DNA of 12,139 nt from Planctomycetota bacterium (lineage in GTDB: Bacteria > Planctomycetota > PLA2): assembly GCA_023150495.1 (NCBI GenBank), contig JAKLKT010000042.1, positions 1 to 12,139 on the forward strand, given 5' to 3'. Within the stretch, counting starts at the first letter, position 1, and every line of letters starts with the position of its first letter. The position numbers were made by a program, and so were the translations under genes. Under the pieces are notes generated by a model that saw only the letters and a program-made list of their open reading frames with translations, ran no database searches and was not told the origin of the DNA. Shown here in pieces: positions 1 to 5,584 of the stretch.

Positions 1-513
1 CGCGCGCTTCGCCGCGCGGCGCACGTTCGAGCGGAGCTTGCCGTCGCGGCGCGAGAGGTAGCCGTCGAGGCCGCCCTCGAGGCTCGCGACCCAGCGCGTG
101 AGCGCGGGGCCCATGCGCAGGTCGTGGCGCCGGAACGCTGCGCCGACCGAGCGCATGAGCCGCGCGCCCGGCACGAGGCCGGGGAGGAGGATCGCGTGCC
201 ACGGCTCGCCCTCGACCGCGGCGGCGAGCTCCTTCGCGACGCCGTCGTGGCCCACGAGCGGGCACGCGAATCCCCATTCGGTGTCGAAGCCCGTGAGCAG
301 GCGCGCGCCGTTCCGCTCGGTGCGTCGCAGGAAGGAGGCGTAGCCGTGCGCCCCGCGCGCGAGAAGGGTGGGGGCTCCGGGGGCCCAGGCGTCGCGCGCG
401 GCGAGGACCCAGTCGCTCGACGAGCAGAAGCGGTCGACGCCGGGGCACTCGCGCACGACCGCGTCGTAGGCGGCGATGTCTTTCTCGAAATCCTCGACGG
501 TGAGCCGGATCAC
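1..513 (-). CDS. GNAT / BioF2-like acetyltransferase, 3' end cut by window edge
   Basis: An open frame of 171 codons runs from a GTG at 513 to the left edge without a stop, so the C-terminal part is missing. The in-frame TGA lies 25 codons upstream of that GTG and no ATG occurs between, so GTG is the first usable start; its Shine-Dalgarno is weak. The N-terminal part reads like the CelD/BioF2-like (Acetyltransf_6) branch of the GNAT fold: an early segment with FLRRTERNG and LLTGFDTEWGF, followed by the basic helix LSRRDGKLRSNVRRA near residues 152-166, a typical signature of this group. Relatives transfer acyl or aminoacyl groups, often in polysaccharide or cell-wall modification, but the substrate cannot be told here. 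It is divergent from the HigB-type operon, sharing a roughly 97-bp intergenic region. The family call is by motif recall only. Confidence 0.6.
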   Translation of the reverse strand, partial: MIRLTVEDFEKDIAAYDAVVRECPGVDRFCSSSDWVLAARDAWAPGAPTLLARGAHGYASFLRRTERNGARLLTGFDTEWGFACPLVGHDGVAKELAAAVEGEPWHAILLPGLVPGARLMRSVGAAFRRHDLRMGPALTRWVASLEGGLDGYLSRRDGKLRSNVRRAAKRA

Positions 514-550
514 GGGGTTCCCAAGGCCGGAATCGTGACACCCGGTCCCG

Positions 551-603
551 ACGTATGGAGGGGCCCCATGCCCACGTCATACCAGGAATGCTATAATCCG
601 GAG
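551..603 (+). promoter_or_regulatory. Candidate promoter and palindromic operator for the higB-like operon
   Basis: TGCTATAAT at 589-597 is a perfect extended -10 box; the matching -35 position (569-574, TGCCCA) is poor, as is common for extended -10 promoters. Just upstream is a perfect 8-bp palindrome GGGGCCCC (560-567), inside a looser dyad with GTATG at 553-557 and CATAC at 578-582. HigBA-type operons are usually autorepressed by the antitoxin binding such dyads, so this is a reasonable operator candidate. A start point 7-8 bp after the box would fall near 604, leaving almost no leader before the GTG at 611 and excluding the GGAG at 600-603 from the mRNA. Confidence 0.4.
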
Positions 604-610
604 ACCGTGC

Positions 611-997
611 GTGCCGCCGATCAGGGTTCTCTTCTACAGGAGCGAGGACGGGACCATCCCGGTCCTAAACTGGCTGAAGGAGCTTCGGAGGTCGCAGCCC
701 TCGGGACCTGCCAAGTGCGCCGTGCGCATCGAGCGACTGGCTGCGCTGGGGCACGAGCTGCGACGGCCCGAAGCCGCCCGCGTCGCCGGGAACCTGTACG
801 AGCTCCGCGCGCGATGCGGTCGTGTGAACTACCGGATCCTGTTCTGCTTTCACGGTCGCGACGAGGCCATCCTGCTCCACGGTTTCACGAAAGAAAGGAC
901 GATCCCGGACGCGGAGATCATGCGAGCGCAGCAGCGCGTGCGGCGCTTCCTCGCGAATCCGGGCAGGCACACCCATGAAGAAGAGAGAGAGACCTAG
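611..997 (+). CDS. higB: HigB/Gp49-like (RelE superfamily) toxin of a type II toxin-antitoxin operon
   Basis: The 128-aa product matches the phage-derived Gp49-like/HigB family in length and order: LFYRSEDG at the N-terminus, VLNWLKEL, the RIERLAALGHELRRPEA helix-loop, NLYELRARCGRVNYRILFCF across the core strands, then LLHGFTKERTIP. Family members are ribosome-dependent mRNA endonucleases held in check by an HTH antitoxin. The chosen start is GTG 611, with GGAG at 600-603 seven bases upstream. The gene overlaps the following antitoxin by 23 bp, and toxin-first order is the usual HigBA arrangement. All core blocks seem present, so it is probably intact. The symbol is used for the family and does not imply orthology to a characterised higB. 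Confidence 0.85.
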   Translation: MPPIRVLFYRSEDGTIPVLNWLKELRRSQPSGPAKCAVRIERLAALGHELRRPEAARVAGNLYELRARCGRVNYRILFCFHGRDEAILLHGFTKERTIPDAEIMRAQQRVRRFLANPGRHTHEEERET

Positions 998-1295
998 CCT
1001 CGTGGATGCGCACCCCCTAATGGACGAATGGCTGAGGGGAGATCCCGAGTTCCGGGCGCTCGTCGAGGAGGCGCGCGTCACCGCGCAGGTCGCGCGGCTC
1101 GTCTTCGAGGCACGGCACGCGGCCGGGCTCACGCAGCGGCAGCTCGCGGATCTCGTGGGGACGACGCAGTCCGTGATCGCGCGGCTCGAGAGCGACGACT
1201 ACGACGGCCACTCGCTGGCGATGCTCCGGAGGATCGCGGACGCGACCGGGTTCGCGATCGAGGTCCGCCTCGTGCCGCGCCGGAGAACCGCATGA
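975..1295 (+). CDS. higA: HigA-like XRE-family antitoxin, first of two
   Basis: A 106-aa protein starting at ATG 975, inside the end of the toxin gene. Residues 1-38 form an acidic/helical lead (LMDEWLRGDPEFRALVEEAR), probably the toxin-contacting part. Residues about 40-92 are a compact XRE/Cro-type helix-turn-helix: EARHAAGLTQRQLADLVG as the first helices and TTQSVIARLE as the recognition helix. The chain ends with VRLVPRR, a strand typical of HigA antitoxins. It should neutralise the HigB-like toxin and repress the operon. Its stop overlaps the start of the next gene as ATGA (1292-1295), indicating translational coupling. Confidence 0.85.
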   Translation: MKKRERPSLVDAHPLMDEWLRGDPEFRALVEEARVTAQVARLVFEARHAAGLTQRQLADLVGTTQSVIARLESDDYDGHSLAMLRRIADATGFAIEVRLVPRRRTA

Positions 1296-1585
1296 AGAGG
1301 ACACGGGGCTCCCGCGCCGCGGCTCCTGCCGTGCGGCTCGACCGCATGATGTCCGCGAGGATCGGCGGCGACGCCGCGAACCGCCGGGTCGCGCAACTCC
1401 TTCGCGAGGTTCGGGAGCATGTCGGGCTCACGCAGCGGCAGCTAGCGAAGCTCGTCGGCACGACACAGCCCGCGATCGCCCGGCTCGAGAACGCCAAGTA
1501 CCGCGGCCACTCGTTCGGGGTGCTCCAGCGGATCGCCACAGCGCTCGGCTGTGACCTCGACGTGCGCCTCGTCGACCGCCAGTAG
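1292..1585 (+). CDS. Second XRE-family HigA-like antitoxin paralogue
   Basis: A 97-aa protein from ATG 1292, overlapping the preceding stop by ATGA. The HTH (residues about 32-85) repeats the first antitoxin almost block for block: GLTQRQLA-LVGTTQ--IARLE---Y-GHS---L-RIA-A-G, then VRLV. The N-terminal 30 residues differ: they are basic and Ala-rich (MKRTRGSRAAAPAVRLDRMM) rather than acidic. This looks like an ancient tandem duplication of the HTH part with a different lead segment. It may act as co-repressor, second antitoxin or an orphan remnant. Longer in-frame extensions upstream only shadow the first antitoxin gene. A short GC-rich dyad (1586-1600) follows the stop. Confidence 0.8.
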   Translation: MKRTRGSRAAAPAVRLDRMMSARIGGDAANRRVAQLLREVREHVGLTQRQLAKLVGTTQPAIARLENAKYRGHSFGVLQRIATALGCDLDVRLVDRQ

Positions 1586-1651
1586 GCGCGCGGAGCGCGC
1601 GCTGTCAGGGGGCTGTTAGGCTTACAGGGTCCTGCCCCCGGAGCCCCCTCA
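1586..1651 (+). terminator. GC-rich dyads after the toxin-antitoxin operon, possible terminator
   Basis: Two inverted repeats follow the stop at 1585. GCGCGC-GGA-GCGCGC occupies 1586-1600. A perfect 8-bp pair, AGGGGGCT (1607-1614) and AGCCCCCT (1642-1649), is separated by 27 nt. Neither is followed by a T-run, so intrinsic termination is uncertain, although high-GC bacteria often end transcripts at such hairpins. The right arm also belongs to an 18-bp element repeated in inverse orientation at 2598-2615. Confidence 0.3.
1634..1651 (-). repeat. 18-bp inverted-repeat copy, left of the glycosidase gene
   Basis: The reverse complement of 1634-1651 is TGAGGGGGCTCCGGGGGC, identical over 18 bp to 2598-2615 on the plus strand. 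The pair brackets the GH114-like gene. A 15-16-bp core match (GGGGGCTCCGGGGGC) also occurs at 370-384 inside the acetyltransferase gene. In DNA this GC-rich a 15-mer match can arise by chance; the 18-mer at both borders is less expected. Confidence 0.45.
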
Positions 1652-1715
1652 CCCCAATTTCAGTGTTGCATCCGCGAAGCGTTCCTGCTGGCATTTGTCA
1701 CAGGAGGAGAGAACC

Positions 1716-2600
1716 ATGCGACGTGCCTTGATGCTCGTCGCGCTGTGCCTGCCGGCGGTGGGGGCGGGGCAACGCGCGGACCTTTCGTGGGCGGACAGCT
1801 GGTGCTGCTGGCTGCAGGCGCCGTCGATCGACGCGCTCATCGCGTCCTCGTACGACGTCGTCGTCATCGACTACAGCTACGACGGCTCGGCCGAGGGCGA
1901 GTTCGGCGCGAGCGACATCGCGCGGCTGCGCGCCGCGGGGAAGACCGTGCTCGCGTACTTCTGCATCGGCGAGGCGGAGAGCTACCGGTTCTACTGGAAG
2001 AGCACGTGGCGGACCGGGAGCCCGAGCTTCATCGCGGACGAGAACCCCGACTGGCCCGGCAACTACGCCGTCCGGTACTGGACGGACGGCTGGTGGACGA
2101 AGGCGCTCCAGCCGTACCTCGACCGGATCCTCGCCGCGGGGTTCGACGGCGTCTTCCTCGACAAGGTCGACGCGTACTGGTGGTGGTACGACGTCGGCGG
2201 GATCTCGTACCGCACGTGCGCGAACCGGATGGTCACGCTCGTCGAGAGGATCGCCGTGTACGGGCGCGAGCGCGCGGGCGAGGGGTTCGTCGTCTGCCCG
2301 AACAACGGCGAGGGGATCCTCGACGACGCGGGCGCGACGTACCGCGCGCGCTGGCTCGCGGCGATCGACGCGGTCTCGGCGGAGAGCGTCTACTACAACG
2401 TGTGGAGCGCGGAGGACCAGGCCTACCGGCTCGAGAAGCTCGCGGAGTACGACGCGGCGGGGAAGCGGATCCTCAATCTCGAGTACGTCGCGGAGTCGCA
2501 GTGGGACGAGTACTTCGGCCTCGTCGGCTCCTCGGGGCTCGGGATGATCGGGTATCCGGCGGCGCCGGACATGCTGCTCGACGAGCTCGTCGTCTACTGA
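1716..2600 (+). CDS. Secreted GH114-like (MJ1477/TM1410 family) glycosidase
   Basis: Start ATG 1716 is chosen because AGGAGG (1702-1707) lies 8 bases upstream; the TTG at 1695 would place the start before this site. The 294-aa product begins with a short signal peptide (MRRALMLVALCLPAVGAG, cleavage likely just after). The mature chain fits the MJ1477/TM1410 family, a TIM barrel related to GH114 endo-alpha-1,4-polygalactosaminidase: YDVVVIDYSYDG, VLAYFCIGEAESYRFYW, ENPDWPGNYAVRYW, GFDGVFLDKVDAYWWW, VCPNNGE and ILNLEYVA in order. The acidic residues in these blocks are the expected catalytic-site candidates. Some members are misnamed cysteinyl-tRNA synthetase in databases. It probably acts outside the cytoplasm on an amino-sugar polymer; the substrate is unproven. 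The 3' end overlaps the convergent gene by 7 bp. Confidence 0.85.
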   Translation: MRRALMLVALCLPAVGAGQRADLSWADSWCCWLQAPSIDALIASSYDVVVIDYSYDGSAEGEFGASDIARLRAAGKTVLAYFCIGEAESYRFYWKSTWRTGSPSFIADENPDWPGNYAVRYWTDGWWTKALQPYLDRILAAGFDGVFLDKVDAYWWWYDVGGISYRTCANRMVTLVERIAVYGRERAGEGFVVCPNNGEGILDDAGATYRARWLAAIDAVSAESVYYNVWSAEDQAYRLEKLAEYDAAGKRILNLEYVAESQWDEYFGLVGSSGLGMIGYPAAPDMLLDELVVY

Positions 2601-3265
2601 GGGGGCTCCGGGGGCCGCGCGCTTCGCGGGAAGTCCTGCGCGAGGAACCATGCCGCCCAGGCGACGGTGACGCCGAGGAAGAGCCAGCTGTCGAAGAGCC
2701 ACAGGAAGAGCGGGAAGACGCTGTAGAGGGCGCGGATGCCCTGCGTGTAGCGGCGCGACGCGCGCGCGAGGAGCCCGCTGAAGTGGTCGACGGCGGAGCC
2801 GTACTGTTTCTCGACGAGCGCGGGGTCGGCGCCGATCGTGAGGTTGAAGTGGCCGATGTGGCGCAGCGCGTTGACGAAGTAGCCGAAGGCGAGCGCGAGG
2901 ACGATGAGGATGAGGACGATCCGCGCCGCGTCGGGACCGGGCTGATCCGCGCGGGCGACGACGGTGTTGGCCGCGAAGCCGAGGAGGATCAACGCCGACG
3001 ACGCGAGGAAGGTGTTGACCATGTTGAGGTTGCGCGTGAGCTGCGCGGCCTCGAGGACATCGCCCTTCGCAAGGACGCGCGAGATCCACGACCGGCGGAG
3101 CGCGTCCACCTGCTCCGCGCTGGTCCGGCCGGGCAGCAGGCGCGCGATGCGCGGGTAGAGCACGTGGTAGAGCGGGAACACGGCGACCCACACCGCGAGC
3201 GCGGCGCCGTCCACGGGCCGCTCGAAGGCGGCGAGGAGCGAGCGGAGCGTCGTCTGCGCGAGCAT
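2594..3265 (-). CDS. DUF599 family multi-pass membrane protein
   Basis: A 223-aa protein read from ATG 3265. The frame extends further upstream to 3436, but that part looks non-coding and has no convincing ribosome site. Hydrophobic spans lie at about residues 19-37, 82-103, 115-135 and 180-208, giving roughly four membrane helices. The block RRSWISRVLAKGDVLEAAQLTRNLNMVNTFLASSALILLG, with the later ALRHIGHFN, is the pattern of DUF599, whose function is unknown. The C-terminus is Pro-rich. The stop (2594-2596) lies inside the end of the convergent glycosidase gene, giving a 7-bp tail-to-tail overlap. It is divergent from vapB, with 113 bp between the two starts. Confidence 0.8.
   Translation of the reverse strand: MLAQTTLRSLLAAFERPVDGAALAVWVAVFPLYHVLYPRIARLLPGRTSAEQVDALRRSWISRVLAKGDVLEAAQLTRNLNMVNTFLASSALILLGFAANTVVARADQPGPDAARIVLILIVLALAFGYFVNALRHIGHFNLTIGADPALVEKQYGSAVDHFSGLLARASRRYTQGIRALYSVFPLFLWLFDSWLFLGVTVAWAAWFLAQDFPRSARPPEPPQ
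2598..2615 (+). repeat. 18-bp inverted-repeat copy, right of the glycosidase gene
   Basis: TGAGGGGGCTCCGGGGGC begins with the stop codon of the glycosidase gene and extends into the 3' end of the DUF599 gene. It is the inverse partner of 1634-1651. Because it is coding on the minus strand (Pro-Glu-Pro-rich tail of the membrane protein), its sequence is partly constrained. Confidence 0.45.
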
Positions 3266-3344
3266 CGGCCCATGATGGTCAGGCGCTCCGGGGTTGTCCA
3301 CTACCTGGAGGCCACGGGGGCCCTCAACCCCAAGCCCGCCCGAT

Positions 3345-3373
3345 GTGCTAGGGGTATGTACATGCACAGGGAG
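3345..3373 (+). promoter_or_regulatory. vapB upstream dyad and ribosome binding site
   Basis: A perfect 8-bp palindrome ATGTACAT (3356-3363) and a GTGC/GCAC pair (3345-3348, 3364-3367) lie just before vapB. AGGGAG at 3368-3373 is a good Shine-Dalgarno five bases ahead of ATG 3379. VapB proteins often bind short dyads near their own start, so this is a candidate operator. I see no clear -35/-10 pair. The rest of the 3266-3378 gap shows nothing else. Confidence 0.3.
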
Positions 3374-3378
3374 TGCCC

Positions 3379-3603
3379 ATGGCCACGAAGACCATCTCGA
3401 TCGACCTTGAGGCGTACGAGCGGCTGGACACGGCAAAGCGCGAGGGCGAGTCGTTCAGCGAGGTGATCAAGCGGCTCGTCCCGTCACCGCTCGATCTCGA
3501 GAAGTGGTTCCGCCAGATGGATGCGAACCCTCCCTCCCGTCGGGCCGCCCGGGCGGTGGAGGAGACCGTGCGACGCCGGTCGAGGCAGGCCCGCTCGGCG
3601 TAG
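3379..3603 (+). CDS. vapB: VapB-type antitoxin (DUF217 family)
   Basis: A 74-aa protein. The N-terminus MATKTISIDLEAYERLDTAK followed by GESFSEVIKRLV is the hallmark of the DUF217 VapB branch, in which the first strand and helices form a ribbon-helix-helix-like DNA-binding dimer. The C-terminal half (RAARAVEETVRRRSRQAR) is basic and would wrap the PIN toxin. ATG 3379 is preferred over the GTG at 3373 because AGGGAG precedes it at correct spacing and the family starts at this Met. The gene stops 2 bp before the vapC start, a typical coupled arrangement. The antitoxin frame is intact although its partner is broken. Confidence 0.85.
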   Translation: MATKTISIDLEAYERLDTAKREGESFSEVIKRLVPSPLDLEKWFRQMDANPPSRRAARAVEETVRRRSRQARSA

Positions 3604-3605
3604 CG

Positions 3606-4016
3606 ATGGCCTGCCTGGATACGACGGCGCTTCTCGACCTCGCTGGCGTGTCCGGGCGCCGGAGCCGGGAGCGTGCCCGCAGCCGGGTGGAGGCGTAAGA
3701 AGCCGCAGGTGAGACGGTCGTTACGACGAGATTCAACGTGGCCGGGCTTCGGGTCGGGGTCTATCGCTCGGTCGATCAGGGCGCCGAGATCACGAGGATG
3801 CAGGCCGTTGTCGGACCTCTCCCGATCCTGGATCTCGACCGGCGCGCCGCGGAGGTGTTCGGGCGGATTGTCGGGGCGCTGCAAGACGCGGGCACGCCCA
3901 TCGGCGACATTGCTGCGCTGATCGCGTCCGTCTGCGTCGTGGGCGGCCACTCAGTGCTGACGCGGAACACGGCGCACTTCGCGCTGGTGCCCGGGCTTGC
4001 CGTGCTCAGCTACTGA
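3606..4016 (+). pseudogene. vapC: VapC-type PIN toxin, broken by an in-frame stop
   Basis: Reading one frame from ATG 3606 to TGA 4016 gives a full-length PIN protein of 136 positions with a single TAA at 3696-3698 (position 31). Before it: MACLDTTALLDL with catalytic Asp5. After it, still in frame: EAAGETVVTTRFNVAGLRVG, PLPILDLD, AGTPIGDIAALIAS (Asp101) and VLTRNTAHF (Asn121). Family members usually have Leu at the stop position and NVAE where this has NVAG (position 47), so the conserved catalytic Glu is also lost. No frameshift is needed: the pieces before and after the TAA are in register. A restart at GTG 3738 would give 92 aa without Asp5. Most likely this is a decayed, inactive RNase; a sequencing error could explain the TAA but not also the Gly. 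Confidence 0.8.
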
Positions 4017-4032
4017 GAACAGTCGATCAAGG

Positions 4033-4120
4033 TGGCGGAGGGGGAGGGATTCGAACCCCCGAGCCCTTGCGGGCTACCGGTTTTCAAAACCGGCCCGTTC
4101 GACCGCTCCGGCACCCCTCC
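4033..4120 (-). tRNA. tRNA-Ser (anticodon UGA), CCA encoded
   Basis: The minus strand folds as a class II tRNA of 88 nt including CCA. The acceptor is GGAGGGG (5' end at 4120) pairing with CCCCTCC, followed by G73 and CCA at 4035-4033. The anticodon arm CCGGT-TTTGAAA-ACCGG places anticodon UGA at 4084-4086. The variable arm AGCCC-GCAA-GGGCT is long, as in serine tRNAs. The T loop TTCGAAT sits on a 5-bp stem with one G-U pair. It decodes UCA and other UCN codons by wobble. Its 3' end is only 16 bp from the convergent broken vapC, and accessory genes begin on its 5' side. Confidence 0.95.
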
Positions 4121-4282
4121 GTCGGGAGCGTTAGTGTAGGCCCGGCCGGGAGTTACGGCAACTGCGGCCTTCGCGGCGGCGTCACGCGGTTCGCGCCGGT
4201 CACGCATTTGGTCACGCTACCTACCTGTAGCCAACCGGTATCCAACGCGACCGAACCGGTATCCGAACCGTAGGTATCCCGC
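4121..4282. repeat. Intergenic gap with three GGTATCC heptamers
   Basis: No gene fits here. GGTATCC occurs at 4237-4243, 4258-4264 and 4273-4279; the first two lie in an identical 11-mer AACCGGTATCC (4233-4243 and 4254-4264), 21 bp apart. TACCTAC (4218-4224) and GTAGGTA (4270-4276) form an inverted pair around them. The block lies between the stop of the FRG gene and the 5' end of the tRNA, so it could hold the tRNA promoter, protein-binding sites or a trace of integration. The function is not known. Confidence 0.5.
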
Positions 4283-5170
4283 TCAGCGCGCGGCGGCGGG
4301 TGTGACCGGCCCGCGCGCCAGGAGATCCGCCTTCACCCGTGCGGCCACCTTCGCGAGCTCGGAGTCCGGGTCCGGCCACATCGTGGCCCTCGTGATCCCG
4401 ATGTCCGCGAGCGCCTCAAGGAGCTCCGGCTTCATGGTGGCCGGGATGATCACCTTGCGGAAGACGTTCTCGCGCGCGGGCGATTCGCACAGCGCGGAGG
4501 CGATCACGACAGCGTGGTCCGACGTGATCCGACGGGACCAGCTGAACATGCCCTGCTGCGCGTCCTTCCGGGGGGAGCCGAGCTTCACGTCGCCGAAGAA
4601 GAGCTGTTCGGGCGCTCCCGGCAGCCAGTAGTACACCGGCCCGCACGGGTTGGGCGCGTTCTTCGAGCCGAACCGCCGACGCATCCAGTCCTGGACCGAG
4701 TGGGCGTGGACAAACCAGAGCGCCCCGTCGCGGTCCGGGTGGTCCTCCACCGCGAAGTACAGCGCCCGGTAGGGATCGTCGGACCAGTCGAGGGTGCGCG
4801 TTGGGACGCCGTAGTGCTGCATCACCGACCACTGCTCGACGATGCCAAGCGGACGGCGTTCCAGCTCGTTAACGTGCGGTCCAGCCGCGGGGACGAACAG
4901 CTCGATCGCGAGCTTCTCCGCCTCGATCACATCCGCGATCGTCCAGACCTGGTCGTGGACGAGCCTCGCGACTGACGGCCGGAGACTCCACTCCGCGTCC
5001 GCCTGCCCGCGGAAGAGGCATCGCGGCCTGCCGAAGCAGCGGAGCCGCGGTTCCAGGATCCGGCGGATCTCCTCGAGCGACCGCATGGTCTCAGCCGGCC
5101 ACCCGTCGGGCGTCAGGTATGCGCTCCTGCGCTCGTGGCGGGGGACCGTCCGAGAGCGATCACGGCTCAC
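4283..5170 (-). CDS. FRG-domain protein
   Basis: A 295-aa protein if started at GTG 5170, whose codon overlaps the stop of the upstream gene as GTGA. An alternative start is ATG 5086 (267 aa); an ATG at 5218 would overlap the upstream gene by over 50 bp and is unlikely. The FRG domain is clear: LFRGQADAEWSLRPSVAR (FRG at about residues 53-55), then QHYGVPTRTLDWSDDPYRALYFAVED, the second conserved block. FRG proteins are common in mobile and defence-type neighbourhoods, but I know of no settled biochemical activity. There is no signal peptide or membrane helix, so it is probably cytoplasmic. It sits in a two-gene operon with the 90-aa protein. Confidence 0.85.
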   Translation of the reverse strand: MSRDRSRTVPRHERRSAYLTPDGWPAETMRSLEEIRRILEPRLRCFGRPRCLFRGQADAEWSLRPSVARLVHDQVWTIADVIEAEKLAIELFVPAAGPHVNELERRPLGIVEQWSVMQHYGVPTRTLDWSDDPYRALYFAVEDHPDRDGALWFVHAHSVQDWMRRRFGSKNAPNPCGPVYYWLPGAPEQLFFGDVKLGSPRKDAQQGMFSWSRRITSDHAVVIASALCESPARENVFRKVIIPATMKPELLEALADIGITRATMWPDPDSELAKVAARVKADLLARGPVTPAAAR

Positions 5171-5439
5171 GCTGGGCGCCCTTCTTGGGGCGGATCGACA
5201 GGGCCAAACCACTCCCACTCATCGAAGATGTCGTGGTCGAGGAGCGGCGGGCGGTCGTCTTCTTGCAAGACTCGGAGTGCGAGCCCCTCCGTCTCGGGCC
5301 GTACCGGCTTCCCCTTCGCGTCTGGGCGGAAGACCCCTCGCGGGGCCGGGACGACCTCAATAAGGCGCTCGTGCCCATGCGGCGTTTTGGTCCAGTACCA
5401 GCCGGGCCGCGTGGGGAACTTGGTGGTCCAGTTCTTCAT
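5167..5439 (-). CDS. Small Trp-rich hypothetical protein (90 aa), coupled to the FRG gene
   Basis: ATG 5439 has GAGGGA about 7 bases upstream, a good ribosome site. The product is soluble, with WTTKFPTRPGWYW near the N-terminus and DIFDEWEWFGPVDPP near the C-terminus. PTxPGWYW with a closing WxGP is a pattern I associate with small phage- and plasmid-borne proteins of unknown role. Its TGA (5169-5167) overlaps the GTG of the FRG gene, so the two are probably co-translated and may form a pair. No catalytic motif is visible. Confidence 0.7.
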   Translation of the reverse strand: MKNWTTKFPTRPGWYWTKTPHGHERLIEVVPAPRGVFRPDAKGKPVRPETEGLALRVLQEDDRPPLLDHDIFDEWEWFGPVDPPQEGRPA

Positions 5440-5522
5440 GCGTGGTCCCTCTTGGGGTCCAGCAGAACACGGCGGACCGACGCCGGGGCCGCCTCGGCAT
5501 CATGCCAGACTCGCCGTAGGTC

Positions 5523-5580
5523 TTGCGGCCTGAGCGCCATTCCGTATCCTCTTCTGGCACGAAGGAAGGAAGGAAGGAAG
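5523..5580 (+). repeat. (GGAA)5 tetranucleotide tract forming the ribosome site, with a weak promoter upstream
   Basis: GAAGGAAGGAAGGAAGGAAG fills 5561-5580, five head-to-tail tetranucleotides directly before GTG 5585 of the HEPN-like gene. It supplies the only purine-rich ribosome site there. Upstream, TTGCGG (5523-5528) and TATCCT (5545-5550) with 16-bp spacing are a tentative sigma-70-like promoter. The tract lies in the 145-bp gap between divergent operons and outside any plausible coding frame on the plus strand, since that frame has no start between the TGA at 5531 and 5585. Confidence 0.55.
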
Positions 5581-5584
5581 CGGC

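Noticed and set aside
124..978. 284-codon plus-strand frame over the acetyltransferase and HigB genes
   Set aside because: It is out of frame with both supported genes and has the composition of a shadow frame.
1698..3191. Long minus-strand open frame of 497 codons (and a 573-codon plus-strand frame at 1745-3466)
   Set aside because: Both are Arg/Pro-rich shadows of the glycosidase and DUF599 genes, with no recognisable domain and no ribosome site.
3696..3698. Recoding of the vapC TAA
   Set aside because: TAA is not a known selenocysteine or pyrrolysine codon, no recoding structure is visible, and the active-site Glu is also missing, so decay is simpler.
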